64,000 nt of DNA, from assembly GCF_030694085.1 (NCBI RefSeq), contig NZ_JAUXZE010000071.1:62001-126000 (forward strand), read 5' to 3'. The translations under genes and the position numbers were made by a program. Under the pieces are notes generated by a model. The model made no database searches and had not been told where the DNA came from. It saw only the letters and a program-made list of their open reading frames with translations. Origin of the DNA: Tabrizicola sp. Lineage in GTDB: Bacteria > Pseudomonadota > Alphaproteobacteria > Rhodobacterales > Rhodobacteraceae. This document shows positions 7,993 through 18,216 of this stretch, piece by piece (positions within the stretch are counted from its first letter, which is position 1; each line of letters starts with the position of its first letter).

Positions 7993-9354
7993 TCAAGCCA
8001 GCATCACCATCGGATTTTCCAGCGCCTCGATCACGGCCTTCAGGAACTCCGCCCCCAAGGCCCCGTCGATCACCCGGTGATCCACCGACAGCGTCATCGA
8101 CATCACTGTCGCCACGCCAATCGTCCCGTCGCCCATGACCACCGGCTTCTTGATGCCAGCCCCCACAGCCAGGATCGACCCATGCGGCGGGTTGATCACC
8201 GCATCGAAGTTCTCGATACCCATCATGCCCAGGTTGGAAATCGCGAAGGACCCACCCTGATACTCATGCGGTGCCAGCTTCTTGGTCTTCGCCCGACCCG
8301 CCAGGTCTTTCATCTCCGCCGACAGCGCCGACAAAGACTTCTTGTCCGCATCGCGCAACACCGGAGTGAACAAGCCACCCTCGACCGCCACCGCCACCGC
8401 CACATCCGACGGCTTCAGCCGCAGCATCCGGTCGCCCGCCCAGACGGTGTTCGCCGCAGGAACAGCCTGCAAGGCCATCGCGCAGGCCTTGATGATGAAG
8501 TCGTTGACGGAAAGCTTCACCCCCCGGCCTTCCAGCTGCTTGTTCAGTGTCTCGCGGAACGCCATCAGCGCGTCCAGCCGGACGTCCCGCCGCAGGTAGA
8601 AGTGCGGGATCGTCTGCTTGGCCTCGGTCAGACGGGCTGCCACGGTGCGCCGCATCCCGTCCAGCGCCACTTCCTCGAAGGGCCGGTCGGCATACATCTT
8701 CAGCACTGTCTCCGCCGCCATGCCTGTGGGCATACCGCCAGCGGGCTTGGCCGGGGCAGGGGCCGCCGCCTTCGTAGCCTCCGCCGCGACCGTAGGCCGG
8801 GCTTCAGACCGGCTCACCGCCGTAGCGCCTTCGACATCCGCCCGGACGATCCGGCCATGCGGACCCGAGCCCTTCACCGCCCCCAGGTCCAGACCCTTTT
8901 CCTTGGCAATCCGCCGCGCCAGGGGCGAGGCGAACACCCGCGCTCCTGAACCTTCCCCGCGGGGAAGGTCTTGAGCCGCCGCCGCTGCGCCGACCGCCGG
9001 GGCAGGGGCGGAGGCCGCCGCAGCAGCAGGGGCCGCAGCAGCAGCGGGGGCCGCAGCAGCAGGGGCAGACGCCGGCGCCTTTGGCGCAGCAGCGACCGAG
9101 GCCGCATCTTCCCCATCGTCCAGCAGCACCGCGATCGGTGTGTTGACCTTCACCCCCGCAGTTCCCTCGGCGATCAACAGCTTGCCGACAGTCCCTTCGT
9201 CGACCGCCTCGAACTCCATCGTCGCCTTGTCGGTCTCGATCTCGGCGAGGATCTGGCCCGACTTGACCACATCCCCCTCCTTGACCAGCCACTTCGCCAG
9301 CGTGCCCTCCTCCATCGTCGGGGAAAGCGCGGGCATCAGAATTTCGGTAGCCAT
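7993..9354 (-). CDS. pdhC: Pyruvate dehydrogenase complex E2, dihydrolipoamide acetyltransferase
   Basis: 453 residues. One lipoyl domain at the N-terminus (residues 1–80, lipoyl Lys43 in [11 protein letters not shown]), an Ala/Pro-rich flexible linker (about 86–130), a peripheral subunit-binding domain (about 141–175, [15 protein letters not shown]) and a C-terminal acetyltransferase core ending with the catalytic DHRVIDG (His426, Asp430). It moves the acetyl group from E1 to CoA in the pyruvate dehydrogenase complex. It is the last gene of the pdhA–pdhB–pdhC run, 9 bp after pdhB. The complex's E3 (lpd) gene is not in this window. A Ser/Arg-rich segment (about 183–205) between the binding and core domains is a second linker. 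Confidence 0.97.
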   Translation of the reverse strand: MATEILMPALSPTMEEGTLAKWLVKEGDVVKSGQILAEIETDKATMEFEAVDEGTVGKLLIAEGTAGVKVNTPIAVLLDDGEDAASVAAAPKAPASAPAAAAPAAAAAPAAAAASAPAPAVGAAAAAQDLPRGEGSGARVFASPLARRIAKEKGLDLGAVKGSGPHGRIVRADVEGATAVSRSEARPTVAAEATKAAAPAPAKPAGGMPTGMAAETVLKMYADRPFEEVALDGMRRTVAARLTEAKQTIPHFYLRRDVRLDALMAFRETLNKQLEGRGVKLSVNDFIIKACAMALQAVPAANTVWAGDRMLRLKPSDVAVAVAVEGGLFTPVLRDADKKSLSALSAEMKDLAGRAKTKKLAPHEYQGGSFAISNLGMMGIENFDAVINPPHGSILAVGAGIKKPVVMGDGTIGVATVMSMTLSVDHRVIDGALGAEFLKAVIEALENPMVMLA

Positions 9355-9363
9355 GGCTTCACC

Positions 9364-10734
9364 TCACCGGTAGCAGACGGATTTGACGGCGGTCACGACC
9401 TCGGCGGGCGTGATCAGGGCGAACTTCTCCAGGTTGGCCGCATAGGGCATCGGCACGTCCTTGCCCGTGCAGGTGATGACAGGCGCGTCCAGATAATCGA
9501 ACGCCCGCTGCATCACCGTGCTGGCGATATGGTCGCCGATGGAGCCCACCGGGAAACCTTCCTCGACCGTCACACAGCGGTTGGTCTTCATCACCGAAGC
9601 CAGCACCGTGTCATAGTCGATCGGCCGCAGCGTCCGCAGGTTCACCACCTCCGCTTCGATGCCTTCCTTGGCCAGCACCTCTGCCGCCGCAAGCGCATGG
9701 GCGCAACCGATGCCGAAGGACACCAGGGTCACGTCCGATCCCGCCCGCAGGATCGACGCTTTCCCGAACGGCACCGTAAAGTCCGGGTCCGTTGGCACTT
9801 CGAACGACCGCCCATAGAGGATCTCGTTCTCCAGGAACACCACCGGGTTCGGATCGCGGATCGCCGTCTTCAGAAGACCTTTCGCATCCGCCGCCGAATA
9901 GGGCATGCAGACCCGCATCCCCGGGATCGCCGCATACCAGGCCGCGAAGTCCTGACTGTGCTGCGCGCCGACCCGCGCCGCAGCCCCGTTCGGTCCGCGG
10001 AACACCATCGGGCTGCCCATCTGGCCCCCCGACATGTACAGCGTCTTGGCTGCCGAATTTATGATGTGGTCCATCGCCTGCATCGAGAAGTTGAAGGTCA
10101 TGAACTCGACAATCGGCTTCAACCCGCCCCACGAGGCACCAACTCCGATCCCGGCAAAGCCCATCTCGGTGATCGGCGTGTCCACCACCCGGCGCGGGCC
10201 GAATTCGTCCAGCAGGCCCTGCGAAATCTTGTAGGCCCCCTGATACTCCCCGACCTCTTCCCCCATCAGGAACACCGTCGGATCGGCCCGCATCTCTTCC
10301 GCCATCGCCTCGCGCAGCGCCTCGCGGACGGTCATCGTCTTGGTCGGCCCCTCCGGCAGGTCCGAATGTGGCCAGCCCTGTGCCGCCACTGGAGCCGCCG
10401 CAACCGCAGCAACCGGAGCCGCAACCGTAGGTCGGGGTTCACCCCGACTCTCCACAACGGCCGCCGGGGCAGGGGCGTCCGACACCGTCTCCCCCTCCTC
10501 GACCAGCACCGCAATCGGCGTGTTCACCTTCACGCCAGCAGTCCCCTCGGCGACCAGGATCTTGCCCACCACACCCTCGTCCACGGCCTCGAACTCCATC
10601 GTCGCCTTGTCGGTCTCGATCTCGGCCAGGATCTGCCCCGACTTGACCGTATCGCCTTCCTTCACCAGCCATTTGGCCAGCGTGCCTTCCTCCATCGTGG
10701 GGGACAGTGCGGGCATAAGTACTTGAGTTGCCAT
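9364..10734 (-). CDS. pdhB: Pyruvate dehydrogenase complex E1 beta subunit with N-terminal lipoyl domain
   Basis: 456 residues. Residues 1–80 are a complete lipoyl domain (Lys43 in [11 protein letters not shown]) almost identical to that of the neighbouring E2; an Ala/Pro linker leads to the transketolase-type beta subunit from about residue 133 ([15 protein letters not shown] … [12 protein letters not shown]). With pdhA it forms the thiamine-diphosphate-dependent E1 that decarboxylates pyruvate. A lipoyl domain fused to E1 beta is a known alphaproteobacterial trait. The start was set at the ATG at 10734 because the lipoyl domain begins there; the frame stays open upstream, but only through pdhA in the wrong frame. 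It lies 11 bp behind pdhA. Confidence 0.96.
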   Translation of the reverse strand: MATQVLMPALSPTMEEGTLAKWLVKEGDTVKSGQILAEIETDKATMEFEAVDEGVVGKILVAEGTAGVKVNTPIAVLVEEGETVSDAPAPAAVVESRGEPRPTVAAPVAAVAAAPVAAQGWPHSDLPEGPTKTMTVREALREAMAEEMRADPTVFLMGEEVGEYQGAYKISQGLLDEFGPRRVVDTPITEMGFAGIGVGASWGGLKPIVEFMTFNFSMQAMDHIINSAAKTLYMSGGQMGSPMVFRGPNGAAARVGAQHSQDFAAWYAAIPGMRVCMPYSAADAKGLLKTAIRDPNPVVFLENEILYGRSFEVPTDPDFTVPFGKASILRAGSDVTLVSFGIGCAHALAAAEVLAKEGIEAEVVNLRTLRPIDYDTVLASVMKTNRCVTVEEGFPVGSIGDHIASTVMQRAFDYLDAPVITCTGKDVPMPYAANLEKFALITPAEVVTAVKSVCYR

Positions 10735-10745
10735 GATATTCCCCC

Positions 10746-11732
10746 TCAGACCGTGATATCCGTCCAAAGCTCGGACAGGTCCGGCTCCGGGCTTTCCTTG
10801 GCGAATTCCGCGCTTTCGTTCACGATCGCCTTGATGTCCTTGTCGATGGCCTTCAGCTCCTCGTCCGAGGCCAGACCGCCCTGCGTCAGCAGGTCCCGCA
10901 CATGCTCGATGCAGTCCTTCTCGGTCTTGATCTTCTCGACCTCTTCCCGCGTCCGATACTTTGCCGGGTCGGACATCGAGTGTCCCCGGTAGCGATAGGT
11001 CATCATCTCCAGGATATACGGCCCGTTGCCCGCCCGGCAGTGCGCCACGGCCTTCTCGCCCGCCGCTTTCACCGCCAGCACGTCCATCCCGTCGACCTGT
11101 TCGCCCGGGATGCCGTAAGCAAGCCCGCGCCCGAAGTAGGTGGTCGATTTGGTCGACCGCTTGACGGAAGTCCCCATCGCATAGCCGTTGTTCTCGATCA
11201 CGAAGATCACCGGCAGCTGCCAAAGCTCGGCCATGTTGTAGGTCTCGTAGACCTGGCCCTGGTTGGCCGCGCCATCCCCGAAGTAGGTGAAGGTCACGTT
11301 GTCGTTGCCCTTGTACTTGTCCGCAAAGGCCAGCCCGGCCCCCAGTGGCACCTGAGCGCCAACAATCCCGTGCCCACCGTAGAAATGTTTCTCTTTCGAG
11401 AACATGTGCATCGAGCCGCCCTTGCCCTTGGAGTAGCCCCCGATGCGCCCGGTCAGTTCGGCCATGACACCCTTGGGGTCCATCCCGCAGGCCAGCATGT
11501 GCCCGTGGTCGCGGTAGGACGTCACCCGCTTGTCGCCGTCCTTCGTCGCAGCCTCCAGACCCACGACGACCGCTTCCTGCCCGATGTACAGGTGACAGAA
11601 CCCGCCGATCAGGCCCATGCCGTACAGCTGGCCCGCCTTTTCCTCGAACCGCCGGATCAAGAGCATCTCGCGGTAATACTTCAGCAAGTCGTCCTTCGAG
11701 ACATTCGGTCTTGTGTCGGGCTTCTTCGCCAT
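10746..11732 (-). CDS. pdhA: Pyruvate dehydrogenase complex E1 alpha subunit
   Basis: 328 residues, the usual length of the heterotetrameric E1 alpha. The thiamine diphosphate/Mg motif runs from [12 protein letters not shown] to [10 protein letters not shown], and the phosphorylation-loop region [19 protein letters not shown] is conserved. It catalyses the first half of pyruvate decarboxylation with pdhB. It is the first gene of the pdhABC operon. A 204-bp gap upstream separates it from ftsB on the same strand and holds a plausible promoter and a palindromic operator candidate. A Shine-Dalgarno AGGAA lies just upstream of the ATG. Confidence 0.97.
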   Translation of the reverse strand: MAKKPDTRPNVSKDDLLKYYREMLLIRRFEEKAGQLYGMGLIGGFCHLYIGQEAVVVGLEAATKDGDKRVTSYRDHGHMLACGMDPKGVMAELTGRIGGYSKGKGGSMHMFSKEKHFYGGHGIVGAQVPLGAGLAFADKYKGNDNVTFTYFGDGAANQGQVYETYNMAELWQLPVIFVIENNGYAMGTSVKRSTKSTTYFGRGLAYGIPGEQVDGMDVLAVKAAGEKAVAHCRAGNGPYILEMMTYRYRGHSMSDPAKYRTREEVEKIKTEKDCIEHVRDLLTQGGLASDEELKAIDKDIKAIVNESAEFAKESPEPDLSELWTDITV

Positions 11733-11769
11733 CGGGTTCCTCCCAGGCAGTTTGCAGCTGCAGAAAATA

Positions 11770-11815
11770 GTTTAGTGTTAAACCATCCATACAGCATCGG
11801 TGTTTATTGGGTCAA
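11770..11815 (-). promoter_or_regulatory. Candidate pdhA promoter with an overlapping palindrome
   Basis: Read on the minus strand: a TTGACC −35-like box (11810–11815), an 18-base spacer, and a weak TATGGA −10-like box (11786–11791). Directly downstream, at the expected start of transcription, is a 14-bp inverted repeat with arms GTTTA/TAAAC (11770–11783). That position would suit a repressor. The regulator is unknown. Confidence 0.35.
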
Positions 11816-11936
11816 AAGGATTCTGCCGGCCACGGATGCGCCAAGCGACATGGCACCTATGCGCCGCGCGCAAGGCCGAACCGCCAGATTCGAAGGGATA
11901 GAGTATCACAGACGCGGCTTGCCGCAGCCCACGGAC

Positions 11937-12239
11937 TTAGCGGATCGCGATCTCGTCCGACCGCATATAGCCCAGCACGTCCCGCGTCTGCTGGTCCAGA
12001 AGATCCAGATCCAGGAAGTCATCCGACAGCCGGTGCGTCAGGTTCTGCATCTCGGCCAATTCCGCCTGCAACCGGTCGCGCTCGGCTTTCAGCGTCTCGG
12101 CCTCGGCGTTGATCGCGACGCGGGCAAACATGCCGTAGTCACCCTGCACGGCGGCAAAGGTGAAGTAGACCCCAAGTGTGCCGACGAAGGCCAGGTAGAC
12201 CAAGCCGCCGAATCCTCTTTGCGTGTGAACTGCCGACAT
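11937..12239 (-). CDS. ftsB: Cell division protein FtsB/DivIC family (septum formation initiator)
   Basis: 100 residues with the typical architecture: a short cytoplasmic N-terminus, a single transmembrane helix (about residues 13–32, LVYLAFVGTLGVYFTFAAV) and a coiled coil (about 43–75, rich in Leu/Glu/Ala heptads). FtsB bridges FtsL and FtsQ in the divisome periplasm. The ATG at 12239 is preferred because a GGAG ribosome binding site lies 8 bases upstream; an in-frame ATG 13 codons earlier lacks one. It lies upstream of pdhA on the same strand with a 204-bp gap, so it is probably a separate transcript. Confidence 0.88.
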   Translation of the reverse strand: MSAVHTQRGFGGLVYLAFVGTLGVYFTFAAVQGDYGMFARVAINAEAETLKAERDRLQAELAEMQNLTHRLSDDFLDLDLLDQQTRDVLGYMRSDEIAIR

Positions 12240-12369
12240 GCGCCCATCTCCGGCCCCTCTGCCGGGGACCTCAGGCAATCATGACACAAGGCGAATCGCT
12301 TGTGAATCCTGAAAGTGCATCCGCCTCAAAGACTTGAGCAGAAACGGGGGCAGTTATGGGGGCGGTTAC

Positions 12370-12386
12370 GGGGGCAGGGCGCCCCC
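12370..12386 (-). terminator. GC-rich hairpin downstream of the class I aldolase
   Basis: GGGGGC and GCCCCC arms around a 5-base loop lie just after the aldolase stop on the minus strand. No T-tract follows, so termination strength is uncertain. Confidence 0.4.
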
Positions 12387-12395
12387 GCCACAACC

Positions 12396-13280
12396 TCAGG
12401 TAATCGAAGCTGCGTAGATTCCGTCCACCGCGCCTTGCAGCACGCGGTCGAACTCGGCATCCGACTGCTGCGCTGACAGGCCTTCGCTCAGGGCCCGGCT
12501 GAAGCTGGCGATGACGCCGTGGTTCTGCGCCAGGATCTCGTTCGCCTTGTCGCGAGAGTGTCCGCCCGACAGCGCCACGACCTTCAGCACCTTTGGATGC
12601 TTGACCAGCGGCTGATAGAAGTCCGTCACCGTCGGCAGCGAAAGCTTCAGCATCACCTGGCCCTCAAGTCCTTCCAGATGCTTCAGGATCTCCTCTTGCA
12701 GGATGGCCTCGGCCTCGACCTTGTCGGCAATGGAAATCGTCACTTCCGGCTCCAGGATCGGCATCAGACCGTGGCTTGCCACCTGCCGCCCCAGCTCGAA
12801 CTGCTGCGCCACAACGGCCGCAATCCCCTTGCGGTTCGCCGCGTTGATGACCGACCGTTCCTTGGTCCCGTAGATCCCCGCCTTCGCGGCGCGGTCCAGA
12901 AGCGCATCCAGCCCCGGGATCGGCTTCATCAGCTGGACGCCATCCGCCTCGGCCTCCAACCCCTTGTCGATCTTCAGGAACGGCACCACGCCGCGCTTGT
13001 CCCACAGGTAGGTCGCCGTGGGCACGCCGTCGATGGTCCGGTCCATCGTCTGCTCGAACAGGATCGCACCCACCACCTTGTCGCCGGTAAAGGCCGGGGA
13101 CTTGATGATCCGCGCCCGCATCGCATGGATCAGGTCAAACATCTGCTCTTCGCCCGAATATTCACTCTCGGAAACCCCGTAGAGCTTCAGGGCCTTGGGG
13201 GTCGAGCCGCCCGACTGGTCCAGCGCGGCGATGAAGCCCCGCCCGTTGCGCACCTGTTCGGTCATCTTCGCGTTGGTCAT
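12396..13280 (-). CDS. Fructose-bisphosphate aldolase, class I
   Basis: 294 residues, the length of the short bacterial class I aldolases. It cleaves fructose 1,6-bisphosphate into dihydroxyacetone phosphate and glyceraldehyde 3-phosphate through a Schiff base, so no metal ion is needed. Visible hallmarks are FIAALDQSGGSTPKAL near the N-terminus, the central LEPEVTI, and VMLKLSLPT with the likely Schiff-base Lys. A GGGAGA ribosome binding site precedes the ATG at 13280; a second in-frame ATG five codons in is possible. It follows pgk by 49 bp on the same strand, forming a two-gene glycolytic operon. Confidence 0.93.
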   Translation of the reverse strand: MTNAKMTEQVRNGRGFIAALDQSGGSTPKALKLYGVSESEYSGEEQMFDLIHAMRARIIKSPAFTGDKVVGAILFEQTMDRTIDGVPTATYLWDKRGVVPFLKIDKGLEAEADGVQLMKPIPGLDALLDRAAKAGIYGTKERSVINAANRKGIAAVVAQQFELGRQVASHGLMPILEPEVTISIADKVEAEAILQEEILKHLEGLEGQVMLKLSLPTVTDFYQPLVKHPKVLKVVALSGGHSRDKANEILAQNHGVIASFSRALSEGLSAQQSDAEFDRVLQGAVDGIYAASIT

Positions 13281-13329
13281 GTCCGTCTCCCGTTCTTCGC
13301 GTCAGGCATAGTCCCTGGGGACGCCCCAC

Positions 13330-14520
13330 TCAACCCATCAAGGCCTTCACGCCCGGCAATTCCTTGCCCTCCATCCATTCCAGGAAGGCCCCGCCCGCCG
13401 TGGAGATGAAGGTGAAGTCATCCGCCGCCCCCGCCGCATTCAGCGCCGCGACGGTATCGCCGCCGCCGGCAACCGAGATCAGCTTGCCCTCGCGCGTCAA
13501 CCGCGCTGCAACCTGCGCCGCCGCATTGGTCGCGGTATTGAACGGCTCGATCTCGAAAGCGCCCAGGGGACCGTTCCAGATCAGGGTCCTGGCGGACGCG
13601 AATACCCCCTCCAGCTCGGCCACCGTCATTGGCCCCGCGTCCAGGATCATCGCGTCGAGCGGGCATTTCAGCACATCAACCGTCTGGCTTTCCGCCCCGG
13701 CCTTGAATTCGCGCGCCACAACAATGTCGACTGGCAGATGGATCTTGCACCCGGCCTTCTGCGCCCGGTGCCGGATCTCGCGCGCGGTTTCGGCCATCTC
13801 GCGTTCGGCCAGCGACTTGCCGACCTCGATCCCCTCGGCCACGAGGAAGGTGTTCGCCATCCCGCCGCCGATCACCAGATGGTCGACCTTGGTCACCAGA
13901 TTCGCCAGAAGCTCGATCTTGGTCGAGACCTTGGCCCCGCCCACCACCGCCACCACCGGCCGCTGCGGGTTGCCCAGCGCCGCTTCCAGCGCCTTCAGTT
14001 CCGCCTCCATCAGCCTCCCCGCAGCCGCGGGCAGCAGCCGCGCGAGGCCTTCGGTCGAGGCATGCGCCCGATGCGCTGCCGAAAATGCATCATTCACGAA
14101 GATTTGGCCCAATGCCGCCATCTGGGCGGCAAGTTCCGGGTCGTTCTTCTCTTCGCCCGGATGAAAGCGGGTGTTTTCCAGCAGGACGACCTCGCCCGCT
14201 GCCGCCTTGGCAATCGCGGCGGCTGCCACATCGCCCACGCAATCCGCACCGAAGACGACCTTCCGGCCCAGAGACCCCGCCAGTGCGTCGACCACATGGC
14301 CAAGGCTCATCTCCGGGACGACCTTGCCCTTCGGCCGGTCGAAATGCGCCAGAAGGACGGGCCTGCCGCCCTTGGCGATGATCGCCTCCACCGTCGGCCT
14401 GATCTTGTCGATCCGGGTCATGTCCGTGACACGACCGGCCTCCATCGGCACGTTGATGTCGACCCGCACCAGCACCGTCTTGCCCGCAAGGTCCATGTCG
14501 TCCAGGGTTTTCCAGGGCAT
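13330..14520 (-). CDS. pgk: Phosphoglycerate kinase
   Basis: 396 residues, the standard length. It interconverts 1,3-bisphosphoglycerate/ADP and 3-phosphoglycerate/ATP. The family signature [10 protein letters not shown] is near the N-terminus, the substrate-binding HFDRPKGK follows, and the C-terminal nucleotide-binding lobe has [10 protein letters not shown] and the GGGDTVAAL loop. The ATG at 14520 is chosen because GGAG sits six bases upstream and the protein then starts at the usual place ([11 protein letters not shown]). The frame extends 18 codons further, but that would add an unusual tail. It is the first gene of a pgk–aldolase unit and divergent from the cyclophilin pair. Confidence 0.96.
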   Translation of the reverse strand: MPWKTLDDMDLAGKTVLVRVDINVPMEAGRVTDMTRIDKIRPTVEAIIAKGGRPVLLAHFDRPKGKVVPEMSLGHVVDALAGSLGRKVVFGADCVGDVAAAAIAKAAAGEVVLLENTRFHPGEEKNDPELAAQMAALGQIFVNDAFSAAHRAHASTEGLARLLPAAAGRLMEAELKALEAALGNPQRPVVAVVGGAKVSTKIELLANLVTKVDHLVIGGGMANTFLVAEGIEVGKSLAEREMAETAREIRHRAQKAGCKIHLPVDIVVAREFKAGAESQTVDVLKCPLDAMILDAGPMTVAELEGVFASARTLIWNGPLGAFEIEPFNTATNAAAQVAARLTREGKLISVAGGGDTVAALNAAGAADDFTFISTAGGAFLEWMEGKELPGVKALMG

Positions 14521-14658
14521 CGCGTTCTCCATCTTCAGGGGCCTGCCCGCTTTTGGCGCGGGGATCACGTCCACGTCAACCGCTTAGGACTCTTTGCCCT
14601 TCCCTTGGGCGGATGCCCCCATTACGGTCACGCCCGATTGAAACCGTAAGAGGCACCG

Positions 14659-15174
14659 ATGGCCGACATCAAGGACCCCGAAAACACCATCATCCTGACG
14701 CTGAAGGATGGCGAAGTGGTGATCGAACTTCTCGCCGACGTGGCGCCGAAACATGCCGAGCGCATGAAGCAGCTTGCCCGCGACAAGGCCTATGACAACG
14801 TGGCCTTCCACCGGGTGATCGACGGCTTCATGGCCCAGACCGGCGACGTGGAAAACGCCAACATGGAAAGCCCCAACTACAACCCGCGTCGCGCGGGCAC
14901 GGGTGGTTCGTCCTATCCCGACCTCCCGGCAGAGTTTTCCAAGCTGCCGCATGACCGGGGCACCCTGGGGGCGGCGCGGTCACAGAACCCGAACTCGGCC
15001 AACAGCCAGTTCTTCATCAACTTCAAGGACAACCACTTCCTGAACAACCAGTACACGGTCTATGGCCGTGTCATCGCAGGCATGGAACATGTCGACAAGA
15101 TCGCGAAGGGTGAGCCTCCGGCCAACCCCGACCGCATGATCACTGTCCGGGTGGCTGCCGATGTCCAGGCTTGA
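14659..15174 (+). CDS. Peptidyl-prolyl cis-trans isomerase, cyclophilin type, cytoplasmic
   Basis: 171 residues without a signal peptide. Cyclophilin core motifs are present: FHRVIDGFMAQTGD, then the SQNPNSANSQFFI block and YTVYGRVIAGMEHVDKI. It catalyses proline isomerisation in the cytoplasm. Its 3' end overlaps the next gene, a second cyclophilin, by 14 bp, so the two are translationally coupled. It is transcribed divergently from pgk. Between GGTGGSSYPD and the catalytic block the sequence has the short bacterial loop, as in PpiB-type enzymes. Confidence 0.93.
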   Translation: MADIKDPENTIILTLKDGEVVIELLADVAPKHAERMKQLARDKAYDNVAFHRVIDGFMAQTGDVENANMESPNYNPRRAGTGGSSYPDLPAEFSKLPHDRGTLGAARSQNPNSANSQFFINFKDNHFLNNQYTVYGRVIAGMEHVDKIAKGEPPANPDRMITVRVAADVQA

Positions 15175-15763
15175 TCGCGCACTTGCAGGCGGCCTCTTCG
15201 CTGCCGGTCTTGCCGTGGTAATCGGTTACGGCATCAGCCAGACCAGCCCGGCACAGGCTCAGGCCACCGATGGCCCGGGCCCGAACCTCGTGATCGAGGT
15301 TGCAGGTGCGGCCAACGGCACCGTGGTCATCGACCTGCTGCCCGACGTCGCCCCGCAGCATGTGGCGCAGATCACCGCGCTGGCCCGCGAAGGCGCCTAT
15401 GACAATGTGGTCTTCCACCGCGTCATCGACGGCTTCATGGCGCAGACTGGCGACGTGTCGAACGGCAAGGCGGGCGGAGACCTCAGCATGGCTGGCATGG
15501 GTGGCTCGTCCAAGCCCGACATTCCGGCCGAGTTCACCAACGGCCTCAGCTTCCAGCGCGGCGTCGTCGGCATGGCGCGCGCGCAGGACCCGAACAGCGC
15601 CAACAGCCAGTTCTTCATCATGTTCGCGGACGGCAGCTTCCTTGACGGCCAATACACCATATTCGGCAACGTCGTCTCGGGGATGGAGATCGTCGACGCG
15701 ATCCAGCGCGGCGAGCCGCCAGCGACGCCGGACGTGATGACCAAGGTCACGGTCCAGGACTGA
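15161..15763 (+). CDS. Peptidyl-prolyl cis-trans isomerase, cyclophilin type, exported
   Basis: 200 residues. The first 33 form a signal peptide or membrane anchor (a short Arg-containing start, a hydrophobic core about residues 8–26, then an SPAQAQA cleavage-like site), so the enzyme acts in the periplasm. The catalytic core closely parallels the preceding cytoplasmic cyclophilin (FHRVIDGFMAQTGD, DPNSANSQFFI), which points to a tandem duplication with retargeting. The ATG at 15161 lies 14 bp inside the upstream gene. A 28-bp palindrome follows the stop and probably ends transcription here. Confidence 0.92.
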   Translation: MSRLDRALAGGLFAAGLAVVIGYGISQTSPAQAQATDGPGPNLVIEVAGAANGTVVIDLLPDVAPQHVAQITALAREGAYDNVVFHRVIDGFMAQTGDVSNGKAGGDLSMAGMGGSSKPDIPAEFTNGLSFQRGVVGMARAQDPNSANSQFFIMFADGSFLDGQYTIFGNVVSGMEIVDAIQRGEPPATPDVMTKVTVQD

Positions 15764-15768
15764 CAATC

Positions 15769-15796
15769 GTAGGGTGGGCGATATCGCCCACCCTAC
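15769..15796. terminator. Perfect 28-bp palindrome between convergent genes (GTAGGGTGGGC repeat family)
   Basis: Two 14-bp arms (GTAGGGTGGGCGAT at 15769–15782 and its exact complement at 15783–15796) lie between the exported cyclophilin and tyrS, which converge. The motif recurs at 44433–44490, so it belongs to a dispersed repeat family that here can act as a bidirectional terminator. Confidence 0.75.
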
Positions 15797-15797
15797 T

Positions 15798-17048
15798 TTA
15801 CCCCAGCACCACCAAAGCGTGACGCTTCTTGCCTGCGGTCAGCTTCAGCGGTTCGATCATTTGGCTGGCACCGTAGCGCAGTGCGGTATCGGTGACGATC
15901 TCGTCGTTCACCTTGGCACCACCCTCCTGGATCAGCCGCTTTGCGTCCTTGCCCGACGCCGCCAGACCGGCGCGCACGAACAACTGCACGATCCCCACGC
16001 CCTCGGCCAGTTCCCCGGCCTCCAGAGTGACCGTCGGCAGGTCGTCTCCGATCCCGCCCTTCTCGAACACTTCCCGCGCCGTCGCTTCCGCCGCCGCCGC
16101 CGCCTCGGCACCGTGCAGAAGGGTTGTCACCGCATTGGCAAGCTGGATCTTCGCACCATTGATCTCTGACCCGCCAAGTGCACCCAGCCGGTCGCAGTCC
16201 GCCACCGGAAGTTCGGTGTAAAGCTTCAGGAATCGGCCCACATCGGCATCCGGGATGTTCCGCCAGAACTGCCAGAACTCGTAGGGGCTGAAGAGATCGC
16301 CGTTCAGCCAGACCGCACCCTGCTGGCTTTTGCCCATCTTCCGTCCATCGCTCATTGCCAGAAGCGGAGAGGTCAGCCCGAAGACTTCGCCCCCGATCAC
16401 CCGCCGTGTCAGGTCCACGCCGTTGACGATGTTGCCCCACTGGTCGCTGCCGCCCATCTGCAACAGGCAGCCATAGCGACGGTGCAGTTCCAGGAAGTCA
16501 TAGGCCTGCAGGATCATGTAGTTGAATTCCAGGAACGACAGCGACTGCTCCCGGTCCAGGCGCGACTTCACGCTCTCGAAGGACAGCATCCGGTTCACGC
16601 TGAAATGCCGCCCGATGTCGCGCAGGAAACCGATGTAGTTAAGCGCATCCAGCCACTCGGCGTTGTTGACCATCACCGCGTCGGTCGCACCCTCGCCAAA
16701 GCGCACGTAGGGCGAGAACGCCTTCTTGATCCCCTCGATATTGCTGTTGATCTGGGCATCCGTCAGCAAAGGCCGCTCGTCGGCCCGGAAGCTGGGATCG
16801 CCGATCTTGGTCGTGCCGCCGCCCATCAGCACGATGGGTTTGCCCCCCGACTTCTGCAGCCAGCGCAGCATCATGATCTGGATCAGACTGCCCACATGCA
16901 ACGAGGTGGCCGTCGCATCGAAACCGATGTAGCCCGGCACCACACCCTTCAACAATGCCTCATCAAGCGTCTGATAATCCGTGCAATCGGCAACAAAGCC
17001 GCGCTCGAACATCACGCGCATGAAGTCAGATTTCGGATGGTAGTTCAT
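15798..17048 (-). CDS. tyrS: Tyrosyl-tRNA synthetase
   Basis: 416 residues, class Ic aminoacyl-tRNA synthetase charging tRNA-Tyr. The HIGH-like motif is HVGS (in ATSLHVGSL), the tyrosine-binding segment YMILQAYDF and the [11 protein letters not shown] block are intact, and the KMSKS-like loop reads KMGKS. The C-terminal S4-like RNA-binding domain (about residues 345–412) is present, including [14 protein letters not shown]. The stop is next to a palindromic terminator shared with the cyclophilin gene. The start is 57 bp from the divergently transcribed anmK. Confidence 0.97.
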   Translation of the reverse strand: MNYHPKSDFMRVMFERGFVADCTDYQTLDEALLKGVVPGYIGFDATATSLHVGSLIQIMMLRWLQKSGGKPIVLMGGGTTKIGDPSFRADERPLLTDAQINSNIEGIKKAFSPYVRFGEGATDAVMVNNAEWLDALNYIGFLRDIGRHFSVNRMLSFESVKSRLDREQSLSFLEFNYMILQAYDFLELHRRYGCLLQMGGSDQWGNIVNGVDLTRRVIGGEVFGLTSPLLAMSDGRKMGKSQQGAVWLNGDLFSPYEFWQFWRNIPDADVGRFLKLYTELPVADCDRLGALGGSEINGAKIQLANAVTTLLHGAEAAAAAEATAREVFEKGGIGDDLPTVTLEAGELAEGVGIVQLFVRAGLAASGKDAKRLIQEGGAKVNDEIVTDTALRYGASQMIEPLKLTAGKKRHALVVLG

Positions 17049-17105
17049 GGCCGCCTCGGTCTAGGATATGGCGGCGGTATATCTTCGCATGGGACACAAG
17101 GGAAG

Positions 17106-18206
17106 ATGCGGAAGGACGGGGCTTTGTGGGCGCTTGGGACCATGTCCGGCACTTCGCTGGATGGCGTCGACGCCGCGATGATCAAGACCGACGGCCATAC
17201 GGTCTTCGCCTTCGGTCCCGCCGCCTATCGCCCCTACAGTCCCGAAGAGCAGGAAACGCTTCGCCGTGCCCTGGGCCAATGGCCCGGCGACCCGGATGTC
17301 GAGGCCGCGGCCGAGATCGTCGAAACTGCCCATGCCGAGGTCCTCGCCCGCTTCTCCGGCGCCGAGGTGCTGGGCTTCCACGGCCAGACCCTTGCCCATG
17401 ATCCGAAGGGCCGTGGCACCCACCAGTGCGGCAATGGCGCGCTGCTGGCCCAGCTGCTTGACCTGCCGACCGTCTGGGATTTCCGATCGTCCGATGTGAC
17501 CATCGGCGGGCAGGGCGCGCCGCTTGCGCCCTTCTACCACTATGCACTGGCGCGCCACATCGGTGCGACCGAGCCTCTGGCCTTCCTCAACCTTGGCGGC
17601 GTTGGCAACCTGACCTGGATCGACCCGACTGCCCCCGGCCCAGAAAGTCCCGGTGCGCTTCTGGCCTTCGACACCGGACCGGCCAATGCCCCGATCAACG
17701 ACCTGATGCGCGAACGTCTGGGCGAAAGCCACGACGCAGGTGGCGCAGTTGCGGCCATCGGCGAGGTGGACGAGGCCTTTGTCGCCTCGGTGCTGAAGAC
17801 CCCGTGGTTCGACGCGCTGCCGCCAAAGTCACTGGACCGCAACGACTTTCACGACCTTCTTGACCGGCTGGAGATGCTGTCGGACGAAGACGCCGCTGCC
17901 ACCCTGACCGCCGTGGCTGCTGCCGCCGTGGCCGCCGCGCAGATCCATTTCCCGGCCCCGGTGACCCGCATCCTGGTCACGGGTGGCGGGCGCAACAACC
18001 CCACCCTGATGGCCGAACTGCGCCGCCGCATCCCGGTCCAGATCGACCCGGTCGAAGCTGTGGGGCTGGACGGCGACATGCTGGAGGCGCAGGCCTTCGC
18101 CTTCCTTGCCGTCCGCGTGCTGCGGAAGATGGCGACTTCCGGTCCCGATACGACGGGCGCCCCGGCCCTGATCGGGGGCGGTCAGATCAGCCGACCCGGA
18201 TCCTGA
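17106..18206 (+). CDS. anmK: Anhydro-N-acetylmuramic acid kinase
   Basis: 366 residues. It phosphorylates and opens 1,6-anhydro-N-acetylmuramic acid released during cell wall turnover, returning MurNAc-6-phosphate to metabolism. The kinase signature [14 protein letters not shown] is at the very N-terminus, and the [26 protein letters not shown] and [12 protein letters not shown] blocks of the ASKHA fold follow. The ATG at 17106 is used because it begins just before the signature and has GGGA upstream; the open frame extends 208 codons further left but only through the antisense of tyrS. It is convergent with rarD, with 10 bp between the stops. Confidence 0.95.
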   Translation: MRKDGALWALGTMSGTSLDGVDAAMIKTDGHTVFAFGPAAYRPYSPEEQETLRRALGQWPGDPDVEAAAEIVETAHAEVLARFSGAEVLGFHGQTLAHDPKGRGTHQCGNGALLAQLLDLPTVWDFRSSDVTIGGQGAPLAPFYHYALARHIGATEPLAFLNLGGVGNLTWIDPTAPGPESPGALLAFDTGPANAPINDLMRERLGESHDAGGAVAAIGEVDEAFVASVLKTPWFDALPPKSLDRNDFHDLLDRLEMLSDEDAAATLTAVAAAAVAAAQIHFPAPVTRILVTGGGRNNPTLMAELRRRIPVQIDPVEAVGLDGDMLEAQAFAFLAVRVLRKMATSGPDTTGAPALIGGGQISRPGS

Positions 18207-18216
18207 GGCTCAACCG

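Noticed and set aside
8971..10992. A 673-codon plus-strand frame opposite pdhC, pdhB and part of pdhA
   Set aside because: It spans three genes in antisense, with Arg/His-rich composition and no domain.
12300..12395. GGGGGC-rich short direct repeats downstream of the aldolase as a possible regulatory array
   Set aside because: Only three loose units, no conserved spacing; best explained as GC-rich 3' sequence with one hairpin.
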